Part shown: piece after piece, positions 15,930 through 24,111 of the stretch | Layout of the letters: every line of letters begins with the position of its first letter | Position numbering within the stretch: position 1 is the first letter of the stretch | DNA from: Sporichthya brevicatena | Lineage (GTDB): Bacteria; Actinomycetota; Actinomycetes; Sporichthyales; Sporichthyaceae | NCBI RefSeq assembly: GCF_039525035.1 | Contig: NZ_BAAAHE010000014.1 | Span: 71,810-135,809, forward strand | Reading direction: 5' to 3' | DNA length: 64,000 nt | Translations under genes and position numbers: made by a program | The notes under the pieces: generated by a model | What the model was told of the DNA's origin: nothing | Databases searched by the model: none | Seen by the model: only the letters and a program-made list of their open reading frames with translations

Positions 15930-16555
15930 CCCCGTCGGCGCCGGTCGCGCTGATGTGCGACTACGCCGGTGTCCTGACGACGTCGATGTATGGCGCCGCC
16001 CAGCAGGTCTGCGCCGAGCTCGGCGTCGACTACCCGCACTTCCGGGCGGCGCTGCGCGCGCTGCGCGACGTCGACGACCCGGTCGAACGGATCGAGCGCG
16101 GCGAACTCGTCCGCGAGGAGTTCCTGAAGCACTTCCACGTCCAGCTGACCGCGGCGCTCGGCGGTGTCGACGGTGAGCGCTTCCTCGACCGGATGGGCGA
16201 GCTGATCCAGCCCGAGCCGCGCATGAACGCGGCCGTCGCGCAGCTCCGCGCCGCGGGGGTTCCCGTCGCGCTGGTCAGCAACAGCTGGGGCAACGAGTAC
16301 CCGCCCGAGGTGCTCGCCCGCTTCGACGTCGTGGTCGTCTCCGGCGAGGTCGGGATGCGCAAGCCCGACCCGGAGATCTTCGAGCTCGCCGCCAAGCAGC
16401 TCGGCGTCGAGCCCGCGCAGTGCGTCTTCGTCGACGACTTCGAGGTGAACACCGCCGGCGCCGCGGCGCTCGGGATCCGCACGATCCTCCACGAGGACGT
16501 GGATGCGACGCTCCGTCAGCTCTCCGCCTGGTTCGGCGTCCCGCTCGACGTCTGA
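15926..16555 (+). CDS. HAD-superfamily hydrolase
   Basis: A 209-residue HAD-IA-like protein. Motif I is 'MCDYAGVLTT' with nucleophile Asp12, motif II is 'ALVSNSWG', motif III is the Lys of 'RKPDPEIFE', and motif IV is 'CVFVDDFEVN'. The usual second Asp of motif I (DxD) is Ala here, as in the DYxGVLT branch of actinobacterial HAD proteins, so phosphatase activity should not be assumed. It overlaps the amidohydrolase stop by ATGA and is followed by a palindrome. Confidence 0.85.
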   Translation: MTPSAPVALMCDYAGVLTTSMYGAAQQVCAELGVDYPHFRAALRALRDVDDPVERIERGELVREEFLKHFHVQLTAALGGVDGERFLDRMGELIQPEPRMNAAVAQLRAAGVPVALVSNSWGNEYPPEVLARFDVVVVSGEVGMRKPDPEIFELAAKQLGVEPAQCVFVDDFEVNTAGAAALGIRTILHEDVDATLRQLSAWFGVPLDV

Positions 16556-16574
16556 CGCCCCACCCGTCCCCGTA

Positions 16575-16614
16575 GGGGTGACACCCTTTCTGGCGCCAGA
16601 AAGGGTGTCACCCC
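16575..16614. terminator. Perfect 40-base palindrome, family A copy 3
   Basis: Arms of 20 bases with no loop start with GGGGTGACACCC and meet at TGGC/GCCA. It lies 20 bases after the HAD gene stop and upstream of the second amidohydrolase promoter. It probably ends transcription of the first unit so that the second copy uses its own promoter. Its outer part matches the element at 37439-37478. Confidence 0.75.
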
Positions 16615-16637
16615 CACTGGGTGGATGAGGCGAAAGA

Positions 16638-16669
16638 CCGTAGATGATTTGCGGTGTTCGCGGTACGGT
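16638..16669 (+). promoter_or_regulatory. Promoter with shared GTAGATGATTTGCG motif
   Basis: CCGTAGATGATTTGCGG begins at 16638, followed by a TACGGT -10 box at 16664-16669. This is the same arrangement as at 4137-4170. Here the start codon is 35 bases further on with a GAGGAG ribosome site, so this mRNA has a leader. Confidence 0.55.
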
Positions 16670-16704
16670 GGGACGGCCGAAACGGCTCAGTGAGGAGCGG
16701 TCGC

Positions 16705-17880
16705 ATGCCGCTGCAGGATCACATGAAGCTGGTCTCCGTCGACGACCACGCGATCGAGACCGCGGATGTCTGGACCTCCCGCGTCCCCGCGAAGTACGGG
16801 GACGCGATCCCGCACGTGGAGGAGGTGGAGGTCGACACCGTCCGGCTGCAGCTGAACGCCACGGCGCACGGCCGGGTGCAGACCTGGGTCTACGCCGGGA
16901 AGACCTACCCCTCGATCGGGCTGAACGCGGTGGCGGGCAAGGATCCGCGGACGTGGGACGTCGAGCCCGCCCGGTTCGACGACATGCGCCCCGGCTGCTA
17001 CGACCCGACCGCGCGGCTCGCGGACATGGACGCCGACGGGGTGTGGGCCCAGCTGTGCTTCCCGAGCTTCCCGCGGTTCGCCGGCACCCGTTTCCTCGAG
17101 GGTGACGACCGCGACCTCGCGCTCGACTGCATCCGCGCCTGGAACGACTGGATGCTCCAGGAGTGGTGCGGCGCAGCGCCCGACCGGTACGTCCCCGTCT
17201 GTGTACTGCCGCTGTGGGATCTCGACGCGTGCGTGACCGAACTGCTGCGCGCGATCGACCTCGGCGCACGCTGCATCTCGTTCCCGGAGAACTGCTCGCC
17301 GCTCGGGCTGCCGTCGTTCCACACCGACCACTGGGACCCGGTCTTCGCCCGCGCGGAGGAGGCCGGGATGCCGCTGATGATGCACTTCGGCACCTCGCAG
17401 CGGACGCCCTACGTCAGCCCTGACGCCCCGTCACCGGTCGTCGTGTCGCAGATGGGCCTGAACAGCATGTCGGCGACGGCGGACCTGCTCCTGTCCCCGA
17501 CGTTCCACAAGTTCCCCCGGCTCAAGGTCGCCCTCGCGGAGGGCGGGACGGGGTGGATCCCGTACATGCTGGAGCGCATCGACCAGGTGTGGGAGCGACA
17601 CCGCTGGTACTCCGGCGTCGACGTGGAGACGCGTCCCTCGACGCTGTTCGCCCGGAACATGTGGGGCTGCTTCATCACCGACCAGGCCGGTATCGACCTG
17701 CGCCACCGCATCGGCGTCGACCGTCTGCTCTACGAGAGCGACTACCCGCACTCGGACAGCCTGTGGCCGCACTCGCGCAAGCACCTGGCCGAGGCGCTGA
17801 TCGACGTCCCCGACGACGAGGCCCACCGGATCGTCGAGCTCAACGCCTGCGAGCTGCTCGGCTGGCGGCCCTGGGCGTAG
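16705..17880 (+). CDS. Amidohydrolase-2 family metal-dependent hydrolase, copy 2
   Basis: A 391-residue close paralogue of the protein at 14745, with the same metal-ligand motifs and near-identical sequence (for example the start MPLQD-MKLVSVDDHAIET). Bases 17731-17822 are identical to 15771-15862 although the rest has drifted, which suggests local gene conversion or strong constraint. The ATG at 16705 follows GAGGAGCGG and aligns with the first copy's start; a longer frame back to 16654 is not supported. The two copies may act on related substrates or form a heteromer. Confidence 0.88.
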   Translation: MPLQDHMKLVSVDDHAIETADVWTSRVPAKYGDAIPHVEEVEVDTVRLQLNATAHGRVQTWVYAGKTYPSIGLNAVAGKDPRTWDVEPARFDDMRPGCYDPTARLADMDADGVWAQLCFPSFPRFAGTRFLEGDDRDLALDCIRAWNDWMLQEWCGAAPDRYVPVCVLPLWDLDACVTELLRAIDLGARCISFPENCSPLGLPSFHTDHWDPVFARAEEAGMPLMMHFGTSQRTPYVSPDAPSPVVVSQMGLNSMSATADLLLSPTFHKFPRLKVALAEGGTGWIPYMLERIDQVWERHRWYSGVDVETRPSTLFARNMWGCFITDQAGIDLRHRIGVDRLLYESDYPHSDSLWPHSRKHLAEALIDVPDDEAHRIVELNACELLGWRPWA

Positions 17881-17884
17881 CGCC

Positions 17885-18634
17885 TCAGGGCTGGACCGCG
17901 GGCGGCATCCGGAGCTGGACCGGGGGAGCGGGATTCGCGCGGCGCGCGGCGTCGAGGCGGGCCAGCAGCGGGATCATCACGCCGAGGTCGACGACGAGCA
18001 TCAGCAGGCCGGCGAGGCGCTGGTCGGCGACGACGGAGAGCCCGCCGAACCCGTCCGTGCCGCCGTGCATGGGGTCCGTGGTGAGCAGCAGCGCGAGGCC
18101 GAGCAGCGCGTTCGCCTGGCCGGCGAGGACGAGCGCGATCTGCCGCGCGGCCGGCGGGGCGACGCGGTGCCCGGTCCCGAGGACGCACCGCCAGAACACG
18201 TAGCCGGTCACGAGGACACTGATCGCGCGCACGATCTCCCCGGTCGCCTCCTCGACCGCGCCGTGCACGTCGGGCAGGTGCCAGAGCCACATGACCGTGG
18301 GGGCGGCGACGGCAGCCGCGAACAGCTGCCGCCGGGCGCCGGGGCGCGGCTGGGGGTCGCTCGCCGGCAGCAGCAATGCGAGCACCAACGGCACCAGGAC
18401 CCCGAGCGCGACAAGTTGCGTCATCAGCACGAGGTGCGAACCGGACCCGCCGTGCTGATGACCCGTTCCCGGAGCGGTGAGACCCCGCGCGATCGCCCAG
18501 GCCGTCCCGAGCTCCACGACGGCGACGCCGAGCAGCAGGCCGAGACTCGGCCCGCGCGACCGCGCGCCGTCGCCCAGCCCGAGCGCCCGCCGCAGCCGGG
18601 CGATCATCATCGCTACGAGCAGGCAGCAGGCCAT
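17885..18634 (-). CDS. CtaG-like integral membrane protein (cytochrome oxidase assembly type)
   Basis: A 249-residue protein with about six hydrophobic helices. The 'MWLWHLPDVHGAVEEATGEI' segment, a later 'ADQRLAGLLMLVVDLGVM' helix and a His-rich loop ('GHQHGGSGSH') are features of the caa3-type CtaG family, which helps insert copper into cytochrome oxidase. The annotation is from these motifs. A role with the neighbours is unclear. Its ATG overlaps the stop of the SDR upstream (ATGA). An alternative start lies nine codons in, at the 'MMIARLRR' methionines. Confidence 0.7.
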   Translation of the reverse strand: MACCLLVAMMIARLRRALGLGDGARSRGPSLGLLLGVAVVELGTAWAIARGLTAPGTGHQHGGSGSHLVLMTQLVALGVLVPLVLALLLPASDPQPRPGARRQLFAAAVAAPTVMWLWHLPDVHGAVEEATGEIVRAISVLVTGYVFWRCVLGTGHRVAPPAARQIALVLAGQANALLGLALLLTTDPMHGGTDGFGGLSVVADQRLAGLLMLVVDLGVMIPLLARLDAARRANPAPPVQLRMPPAVQP

Positions 18635-19401
18635 CAGTCCACGAGGTCGGCGAGTCGGGTGTTCTGGACCTTGCGCATGATGGCCGGACTGATCCGCTCG
18701 GCGATCGCGCCGCCCTTCGCGACGGCGCCGGGGACGATCATCAGCTTCTTGTGCGCGAGGCCCTTCTCGATCGCGGCGACGATCTTCTCCGGCGTCGTGG
18801 CCATCGAGCGCTTGCGCTTCCTGGGGTCGGCGAAGAAGTCATTCGCCATCGGCGTCGCGACCGCGGCGGGGCAGACGATGCCGATCGTCACGCCCTCGTT
18901 GCCGTGCTCGTGGTGCAGGCTGACGAGGTAGTTGATGACGGCGGCTTTCGTCGCGCCGTAGGCGGCCATCTTCTTCGGCGGGACGAGGCCGGTCGCGGAG
19001 GCGAGGATGGCGAACTCTCCCCGGCCGCGCGCGAGCATCAGGGGGAACACGGTGTCGACGAGGTTCACGACGCCGAAGAAGTTCACCCGCACCATGAGTT
19101 CGACGTCGGCCTGGGAGACCTCGAGCGTGGGACCGACGCGCGCGATGCCGGCGCTGCCGAGGACGTGCTCGATCGGCCCGACCGCCTCGATCTGACGCAC
19201 CGTCTCGGCGAGGGCCGCGCGGTCGCCGACATCGGTGTTGTACGGCATCACGGCGTGGCCGAACTCCTCGACGACCGCGTCGAGGTTCTGCTTGGCGACG
19301 TCGAGCACCGCGACCCGGTACCCGCGCTGGACGAGCCGGCGCGTGGCCGCGAGGCCGATCCCGCTGGCGCCGCCCGTCACAAGAGCGATCGGCTGAGCCA
19401 T
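18634..19401 (-). CDS. Short-chain dehydrogenase/reductase
   Basis: A 255-residue classical SDR with TGGASGIG near 9-16, 'GSAGIARVG', 'ILASATG' and the catalytic 'YGATKAA' (Tyr-x3-Lys). The substrate is unknown; it probably interconverts an alcohol and a ketone. The ATG at 19401 follows GGAGGT and is chosen over an in-frame start 12 codons upstream. The upstream DNA carries a palindrome nearly identical to the operator of the TetR gene at 37496, so that regulator may control this gene from 18 kb away. It is co-transcribed with the CtaG-like gene. Confidence 0.88.
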   Translation of the reverse strand: MAQPIALVTGGASGIGLAATRRLVQRGYRVAVLDVAKQNLDAVVEEFGHAVMPYNTDVGDRAALAETVRQIEAVGPIEHVLGSAGIARVGPTLEVSQADVELMVRVNFFGVVNLVDTVFPLMLARGRGEFAILASATGLVPPKKMAAYGATKAAVINYLVSLHHEHGNEGVTIGIVCPAAVATPMANDFFADPRKRKRSMATTPEKIVAAIEKGLAHKKLMIVPGAVAKGGAIAERISPAIMRKVQNTRLADLVD

Positions 19402-19412
19402 CTGACCTCCAT

Positions 19413-19432
19413 CTGGTACCGGCCGGTTCCAG
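19413..19432. promoter_or_regulatory. TetR-type operator, copy 2
   Basis: CTGGTACCGGCCGGTTCCAG is an 8-base inverted repeat with one mismatch around GGCC. It matches the perfect palindrome CTGGTACC-GCAC-GGTACCAG at 38148-38167 in both arms. It lies 11 bases upstream of the SDR start codon, overlapping the expected core promoter. Confidence 0.65.
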
Positions 19433-19459
19433 ATCAATCGTAGGCGCTGCGGGGGTGTT

Positions 19460-20437
19460 TCACCAGGCCCGAGCGGCGGGTCCGTCGAGCACGGCGGCGC
19501 GCACGTCCGCGGCGTCGCCCAACAGGGCTCGCAGCCCGTGGGCCCGCCGCAGGCGCAGGTGGGCGTCGACCTCCCAGGTGAAGCCCATCCCGCCGTGGTT
19601 CTGGATGTCGTCGCGGGCGTTCGTCACCGCCGCGTCGCTCGCGACCAGCAGCGCGCTCGCGGCGAGCTGCGGCTCGCGCGCCAGGGCCGCGAGCAGTGTC
19701 AGTTGGGTGGCGGCGTCGGCGCGGGTGGCCATGTCGGCGCAGCGTTGCTGGACCATCTGGAACGACCCGATCGGGCGGCCGAACTGCTCGCGGACCGCGG
19801 TGTGGGCGACGCTGGCCGCCACCGAGCCCTGGGCGAGACCGGCGAGGTGGGCGGCGACGAGGACGGTCGCGAGCGTCCAGGCCTCCGGGCCCTCGGCGTA
19901 CCGGGCCGCGGTGTCGACGACGACCCGGGCCGGGCGGGCGCCGGGGTCCATCGAGTCCGGCGTCGGCTCGACCGTCACCGCCGTCTCGACGAACGCCGCT
20001 CCGGTGGGGGAGAGGGCGAGCCAGGCGGCGGCGTCCTCGCGGTCGTCGGTGCGGAAGGTCCCGGTGACGCGGGGCCCGACCTCTGACGGACCGTCAGCAA
20101 TCAGGACGCCGACCGGCCGGCCGCCGATCAGCTCGGGGGACGGGAACAGGGTCGCGGCGACCGTGGTCCCGAGGTAGGGCCCCGCGGTCAGGGTGCGGCC
20201 GAGCTCGCGGTGGAGAAGGGCGAGCTCTCCGGCGCCGAGACCGAGGCCGCCCGCGTCCTCGGGAAGGGCGAGGCCGAACCACCCCTGGTCAGCGGCCTTC
20301 TCCCACACCCCGGCGTCGCGGACTGGGCCGTCCCCCCGGGACCGCAGGGCCGCGGCGCCCGCCGCCGGGTCGAGCAGGTCGACGGCGGCGTCGACGATCG
20401 CGCGCTGCACGTCGTCGGGGACGAGGTCGAGAGGCAT
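19460..20437 (-). CDS. Acyl-CoA dehydrogenase, beta-type (FadE-like)
   Basis: A 325-residue protein, shorter than the usual ~380. It has the FAD-contact segment 'REQFGRPIGSFQMVQ' and the C-terminal 'NHGGMGFTWEVDAHLRLRR', but lacks the 'FER' Glu of its upstream neighbour. Such pairs resemble the alpha2-beta2 FadE enzymes known from mycobacterial sterol side-chain degradation, where one subunit supplies the catalytic base. It begins 5 bases after the stop of the gene at 20442, which supports a heteromer. A GTG 11 codons upstream is an alternative start. Confidence 0.87.
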   Translation of the reverse strand: MPLDLVPDDVQRAIVDAAVDLLDPAAGAAALRSRGDGPVRDAGVWEKAADQGWFGLALPEDAGGLGLGAGELALLHRELGRTLTAGPYLGTTVAATLFPSPELIGGRPVGVLIADGPSEVGPRVTGTFRTDDREDAAAWLALSPTGAAFVETAVTVEPTPDSMDPGARPARVVVDTAARYAEGPEAWTLATVLVAAHLAGLAQGSVAASVAHTAVREQFGRPIGSFQMVQQRCADMATRADAATQLTLLAALAREPQLAASALLVASDAAVTNARDDIQNHGGMGFTWEVDAHLRLRRAHGLRALLGDAADVRAAVLDGPAARAW

Positions 20438-20441
20438 CGGC

Positions 20442-21605
20442 TCACCGCCCCCGGGGCAGGCCGAGGACACGCTCGGCCACGATGCCGCGCTGGACGTCCT
20501 TGGTGCCGGCCGCGATCGTCGTCGCGAACAGGTAGAGGTAGTCGTGGACCCAGGGGCTGCCCTCGGCCAGGCCCTCGAGCCCGCGCAGGTCGACGGCGAG
20601 CGCCGCGACGCGCTGCTGCAGCTGCGAGAACAGCAGGCGGACCATCGACGCCTCCGGTCCGGGCAGCGAGCTACGGGCGTTGCGGCTGATGACGGCGAGC
20701 GTCATCGCGAGCACCGCGTGGGCCTCGGCGCGGGCAGTGGCGAGGCGTTCGGCGAGACCGGAGTCCTCGATCAGTGCGCGGCCGGTGCGGTCGGTCCGGG
20801 TCCGCGCCAGGTCGACGAGTTCGTCCACCCGGGCGACCAGTTCCACCTGCTCGGGCAGGAAGCCCGTGCCGCGTTCGAAGGAGAGCGTCGACATCGCGAC
20901 GCGCCACCCGTCGTCGACGGCACCGACGACGTTGGTCAGCGGGATGCGGACGTCGTCGTAGAAGACCTCGCAGAAGTCGTCGTGCCCGGTGATCGTGCGG
21001 ATCGGGCGGACCTCGATGCCCGGGGTGTCCATCGGGCACACGACCCAGGTGATCCCGTCCTGGCGGCGTGCGCCGGTGGACGTGCGCACCAGCAGTTCCT
21101 GCTGCTGGGCGTGGTGGGCGTAGGACGTCCAGATCTTCTGGCCGTTGACGACGAGGTGGTCGCCGTCGATCACCGCGCGCGTCGAGAGGCCGGCGAGGTC
21201 GCTGCCCGCGCCGGGCTCGCTGAAGCCCTGGCACCAGATCTCCTCGCCGGAGAGGATCCTCGGCAGGTGACGTCGCTTCAGTTCCTCGTCGGCGCAGGCG
21301 ATCAGCGTCGGGCCGGCGTGCGCGTTGCCGACGAAGCAGACACCGGTCTCGGTCGGCGCCCCCGCGCGGGCGTACTCGGAGTACCAGATCACCTGCTGCA
21401 CGAGCGAGAGCCCTCGGCCGCCGTACTCGGCCGGCCAGGAGATGCCGGCCCACCCCGCGTCGAACTGCCGGCGCTGCCAGGCGACGTCGAACTCGACCAT
21501 CGCCGGACCGGCCGGTGGGCGGCGCTCGCGGGGCGCGTTCTCGGCGAGCCAGGTCGCGACCTCGTCGCGGAAGGCGCGCTCGGAGGCGTTGAGGGTGAGA
21601 TCCAC
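20442..21605 (-). CDS. Acyl-CoA dehydrogenase, alpha-type (FadE-like)
   Basis: A 387-residue FAD enzyme with 'WCQGFSEPGAGSDLAGL', 'GQKIWTSYAHHAQ' and the probable catalytic Glu in 'TLSFERGTG'. The C-terminus 'TIAAGTKDVQRGIVAERVLGLPRGR' is typical. It likely pairs with the beta-type protein encoded directly downstream. It starts with GTG and diverges from a third acyl-CoA dehydrogenase (21686) across a region holding the shared ACTGTGAAGATGATTTT motif, so both directions may be co-regulated. Confidence 0.92.
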   Translation of the reverse strand: MDLTLNASERAFRDEVATWLAENAPRERRPPAGPAMVEFDVAWQRRQFDAGWAGISWPAEYGGRGLSLVQQVIWYSEYARAGAPTETGVCFVGNAHAGPTLIACADEELKRRHLPRILSGEEIWCQGFSEPGAGSDLAGLSTRAVIDGDHLVVNGQKIWTSYAHHAQQQELLVRTSTGARRQDGITWVVCPMDTPGIEVRPIRTITGHDDFCEVFYDDVRIPLTNVVGAVDDGWRVAMSTLSFERGTGFLPEQVELVARVDELVDLARTRTDRTGRALIEDSGLAERLATARAEAHAVLAMTLAVISRNARSSLPGPEASMVRLLFSQLQQRVAALAVDLRGLEGLAEGSPWVHDYLYLFATTIAAGTKDVQRGIVAERVLGLPRGR

Positions 21606-21645
21606 GGCGCTCCGGTCGGGGTGCGGCGGCGGCGGAGGACCGCCA

Positions 21646-21679
21646 ACTGTGAAGATGATTTTATCTGTTCGGGTACCCT
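21646..21679 (+). promoter_or_regulatory. Divergent promoter with shared motif
   Basis: ACTGTGAAGATGATTTT at 21646 is the shared motif with a two-base expansion. TACCCT (21674-21679) is a -10 box ending 6 bases before the ATG at 21686, so the plus-strand gene is leaderless. Confidence 0.5.
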
Positions 21680-21685
21680 AGCGCC

Positions 21686-22846
21686 ATGGTTGACCTGGCG
21701 GGGCGAGACGACGCGGAGGCGGAGACCGAGCTGCGCGCGCGCCTGCGCGACCTGGTGGCCTCGCACCTGCCGCCCCGGCCGAAGGACAAGGCCGAGCGGC
21801 TCGCGTGGGCCCGGCGCTTCCAGGCGTCGCTGTACGACGCGGGGCTCGCCGCCCCGTCGTGGCCGGTCGAGGCGGGCGGCATGGGCCTGACCGTCCGGAT
21901 GCAGCTCGTCCACCACGACGAGCTCGCGAAGGCGGGCGCGCCGTCGCACCCGGCGCCGATCGGCTTCATCGTCGGGCCGACACTCGTCGCGGTCGGGACC
22001 GAGGCCCAGCGCGAACGCTTCCTCCGTCCGCTGCTGCGCGCGGAAGAGCTGTGGTGCCAGGGCTTCAGCGAACCGGGCGCGGGCAGCGACCTCACCGCGC
22101 TCACGACCAAGGCCGTCCGCGACGGCGACGACTACGTCCTCACCGGGCAGAAGGTCTGGACGACCGGCGCCCAGCAGGCCGACTGGATGTTCGCGCTCGT
22201 GCGCACCGGCCCGGCCGGCCCGAACGGGGCGGGCATCACGTATCTCCTGCTGCCGATGGACTCGCCGGGCCTTGAGGTCAGAGCGCTGCGTGACATCACC
22301 GGGACCGCGCACTTCGCCGAGGTGTTCTTCGACGAGGTCCGCGTCCCGGTCGCCAACCGCGTCGGCGCCGAGGGGGAGGGGTGGCAGGTCGCGCGCACCA
22401 GCCTCGGCTTCGAGCGCTCGACCGCCTTCGCCGCGGGGGAGATGAAGAGCCGCGCGCTGCTCGAGCGGATCGTCGGCGTCGCCGCCCGGACCGGTGCGCT
22501 CACCGACCCGCTGATCCGGCAGGAGATCGCCCGCGCCGAGGCCGACGTCCGCATTTCCGGTCAGCACAACGCCCGCGCCCTCGCCGACGCCCTCGCCGGC
22601 CGCGCCCCGGGCCCGCTCTCGAGCCTGAACCGGCTCGGCCGCGCCGAGTCCGAGCAGCGCCTGCACGAACTCGCGCTGCGGATCCTCGGCCCCGACGCCC
22701 TCCTCGGCTCCGGCCCCGACGCCCCCGACCGCGGCGCCTGGGCCTACGGCTACCTGATGACCCGGGCCTCCACCATCGGCGCCGGCACCTCCCAGATCCA
22801 GCGCAACACCCTCGCCGAGAAGGTCCTCGGCCTCCCCCGCGACTGA
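21686..22846 (+). CDS. Acyl-CoA dehydrogenase, alpha-type (FadE-like)
   Basis: A 386-residue FAD enzyme with 'WCQGFSEPGAGSDLTAL', 'GQKVWTTGAQQADWMF', the candidate base Glu in 'LGFERSTAF', and C-terminal 'TIGAGTSQIQRNTLAEKVLG'. It is related to, but distinct from, the protein at 20442. It may partner the beta-type protein at 22981, which lies convergent to it across a palindrome. It introduces a double bond in an acyl-CoA of unknown structure. Confidence 0.92.
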   Translation: MVDLAGRDDAEAETELRARLRDLVASHLPPRPKDKAERLAWARRFQASLYDAGLAAPSWPVEAGGMGLTVRMQLVHHDELAKAGAPSHPAPIGFIVGPTLVAVGTEAQRERFLRPLLRAEELWCQGFSEPGAGSDLTALTTKAVRDGDDYVLTGQKVWTTGAQQADWMFALVRTGPAGPNGAGITYLLLPMDSPGLEVRALRDITGTAHFAEVFFDEVRVPVANRVGAEGEGWQVARTSLGFERSTAFAAGEMKSRALLERIVGVAARTGALTDPLIRQEIARAEADVRISGQHNARALADALAGRAPGPLSSLNRLGRAESEQRLHELALRILGPDALLGSGPDAPDRGAWAYGYLMTRASTIGAGTSQIQRNTLAEKVLGLPRD

Positions 22847-22870
22847 CCTCACCGCCGCCCGCCTCCCCAC

Positions 22871-22950
22871 TGCGGGATGACGTCCCGTAGGGGTGGGGTG
22901 TCAGCCCCTGCATGGGCTGACAGGGGCACTCTGCGGGACGTCATCCCGCA
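22871..22950. repeat. Nested intergenic palindrome, family B copy 1
   Basis: The outer arms (22871-22887 and 22934-22950) are 17-base perfect inverted repeats containing GGGATGACGTCCC. Inside them TGTCAGCCC and GGGCTGACA (22899-22922) form a second hairpin. The element fills the gap between two convergent acyl-CoA dehydrogenase genes and can serve as a bidirectional terminator. The same design recurs at 60341, and a tandem variant at 59509. Confidence 0.75.
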
Positions 22951-22980
22951 GAACAGGGGCGACGAGGCAGGGGCGAGGGG

Positions 22981-24111
22981 TCAGGAAGCGGCGGCGGCGA
23001 CCTGGCGCTCGAGGACGGAGACGGCGCGTTCGCGCCAGTAGGACGGGGAGCCGAAGAGGACCTCGTCGGCCTTGGCACGGCGGAGGTAGAGGTGGCAGAC
23101 GTGCTCCCAGGTGAAGCCGATGCCGCCGTGGACCTGGAGGCAGTCCTGGGCGACGGTGACGGCGGCGTCGGCGCAGTGGCCGGCGGTGGTGGCACAGACG
23201 AGCTCGGCCTCGTCGTCGGTCGGGTCGGCACCGCGGCCGTCGTCGAGGATCCCGGTGGCGCTCCACAGCAGGCTGCGTGAGCCCTCGACGGCGAGGAGCA
23301 TGTCCGCGCACAGGTGCTTGATCGCCTGGAACGACCCGATCGGCTTGCCGAACTGGACGCGGACCTTCGCGTACTCGACGGCGAGATCGAGGCACGCCTG
23401 CGCGAGGCCGACCTGCTCAGCGGCGAGGAGGACGGCCGCCGTCCGCGACCAGGTCAGCAGCGCCTCGGCGGCGGGGACGCCCTCGAGCAGCAGGGTCGCG
23501 GGCGCGGAGGACAGGGTCACCGTCCCGACCGGACGCAGCAGGTCGAGGCCGCCGTGGACCTCGACGGTGGCGACGCCGGGCTCCACCACGAACAGCCCGG
23601 GCCCGTCGGGGGTCGTCGCGCTGACGACCAGCCGCGCGCCCACCGGGTCGGTCACGTAGCACTTGACGCCGGTGAGCTCCCACCCGTCGCCGGCCGGGAC
23701 CGCGCTCGTCCCGGGGGCTGCGAGCCAGCCCGCGGAGCCCTCCGCGAGCGCGACCGTCACGACCGATCCCGCGGCCGCGTCGGCGAGCAGCGCCGGCACC
23801 GACGGGGCACCGGTGGCCGCGAGCAACGAGACCGCGACACCCACCGACAGCAACGGCGACGGCGCGAGGGCGACGCCGCACTCCTCGAGCGCGGCGGCGA
23901 GGTCACCGGGCGATCCACCCTGACCGCCGAGTTCCTCGCCGACGTGCAGCGTCGGCAGCCCGACCTTCACCAACGCGGACCACAACGCCTCGGACGGGCC
24001 GGCGTCCAGCGCCGCCCGCACCTGCTCGGGGCTCGCGTGGTCGGCCAGCACGTCGCGCACGGCCTCGCGCAGCGCGGTGCGGTCCTCGTTCTCGCCCTCC
24101 ACAGCGGGCAT
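22981..24111 (-). CDS. Acyl-CoA dehydrogenase, beta-type (FadE-like)
   Basis: A 376-residue protein with 'VRVQFGKPIGSFQAIKH' and 'VHGGIGFTWEHVCHLYLRR', typical of the FadE subunit that binds FAD but lacks the 'FER' Glu. The N-terminal domain has 'LPTLHVGEELGGQGG'. It is the last gene of the minus-strand Liv-type importer operon and its ATG overlaps the stop of the epimerase fusion (ATGA). Its placement links import to acyl-CoA dehydrogenation. The alpha partner may be the convergent gene at 21686. Confidence 0.9.
   Translation of the reverse strand: MPAVEGENEDRTALREAVRDVLADHASPEQVRAALDAGPSEALWSALVKVGLPTLHVGEELGGQGGSPGDLAAALEECGVALAPSPLLSVGVAVSLLAATGAPSVPALLADAAAGSVVTVALAEGSAGWLAAPGTSAVPAGDGWELTGVKCYVTDPVGARLVVSATTPDGPGLFVVEPGVATVEVHGGLDLLRPVGTVTLSSAPATLLLEGVPAAEALLTWSRTAAVLLAAEQVGLAQACLDLAVEYAKVRVQFGKPIGSFQAIKHLCADMLLAVEGSRSLLWSATGILDDGRGADPTDDEAELVCATTAGHCADAAVTVAQDCLQVHGGIGFTWEHVCHLYLRRAKADEVLFGSPSYWRERAVSVLERQVAAAAS

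Noticed and set aside
16654-16704. 17-codon N-terminal extension of the second amidohydrolase
   Set aside because: It runs through the promoter -10 region; the first copy starts at the equivalent of 16705, which also has a ribosome site.
15782-17269. Minus-strand open frame linking the two amidohydrolase regions
   Set aside because: It is antisense to three well-supported genes and has no domain content.
20084-20096. TGACGGACCGTCA considered as another copy of the tetR-flanking palindrome
   Set aside because: It lies inside the acyl-CoA dehydrogenase coding region and differs in the centre; a similar one at 63400-63412 is also within a gene, so chance is likely.
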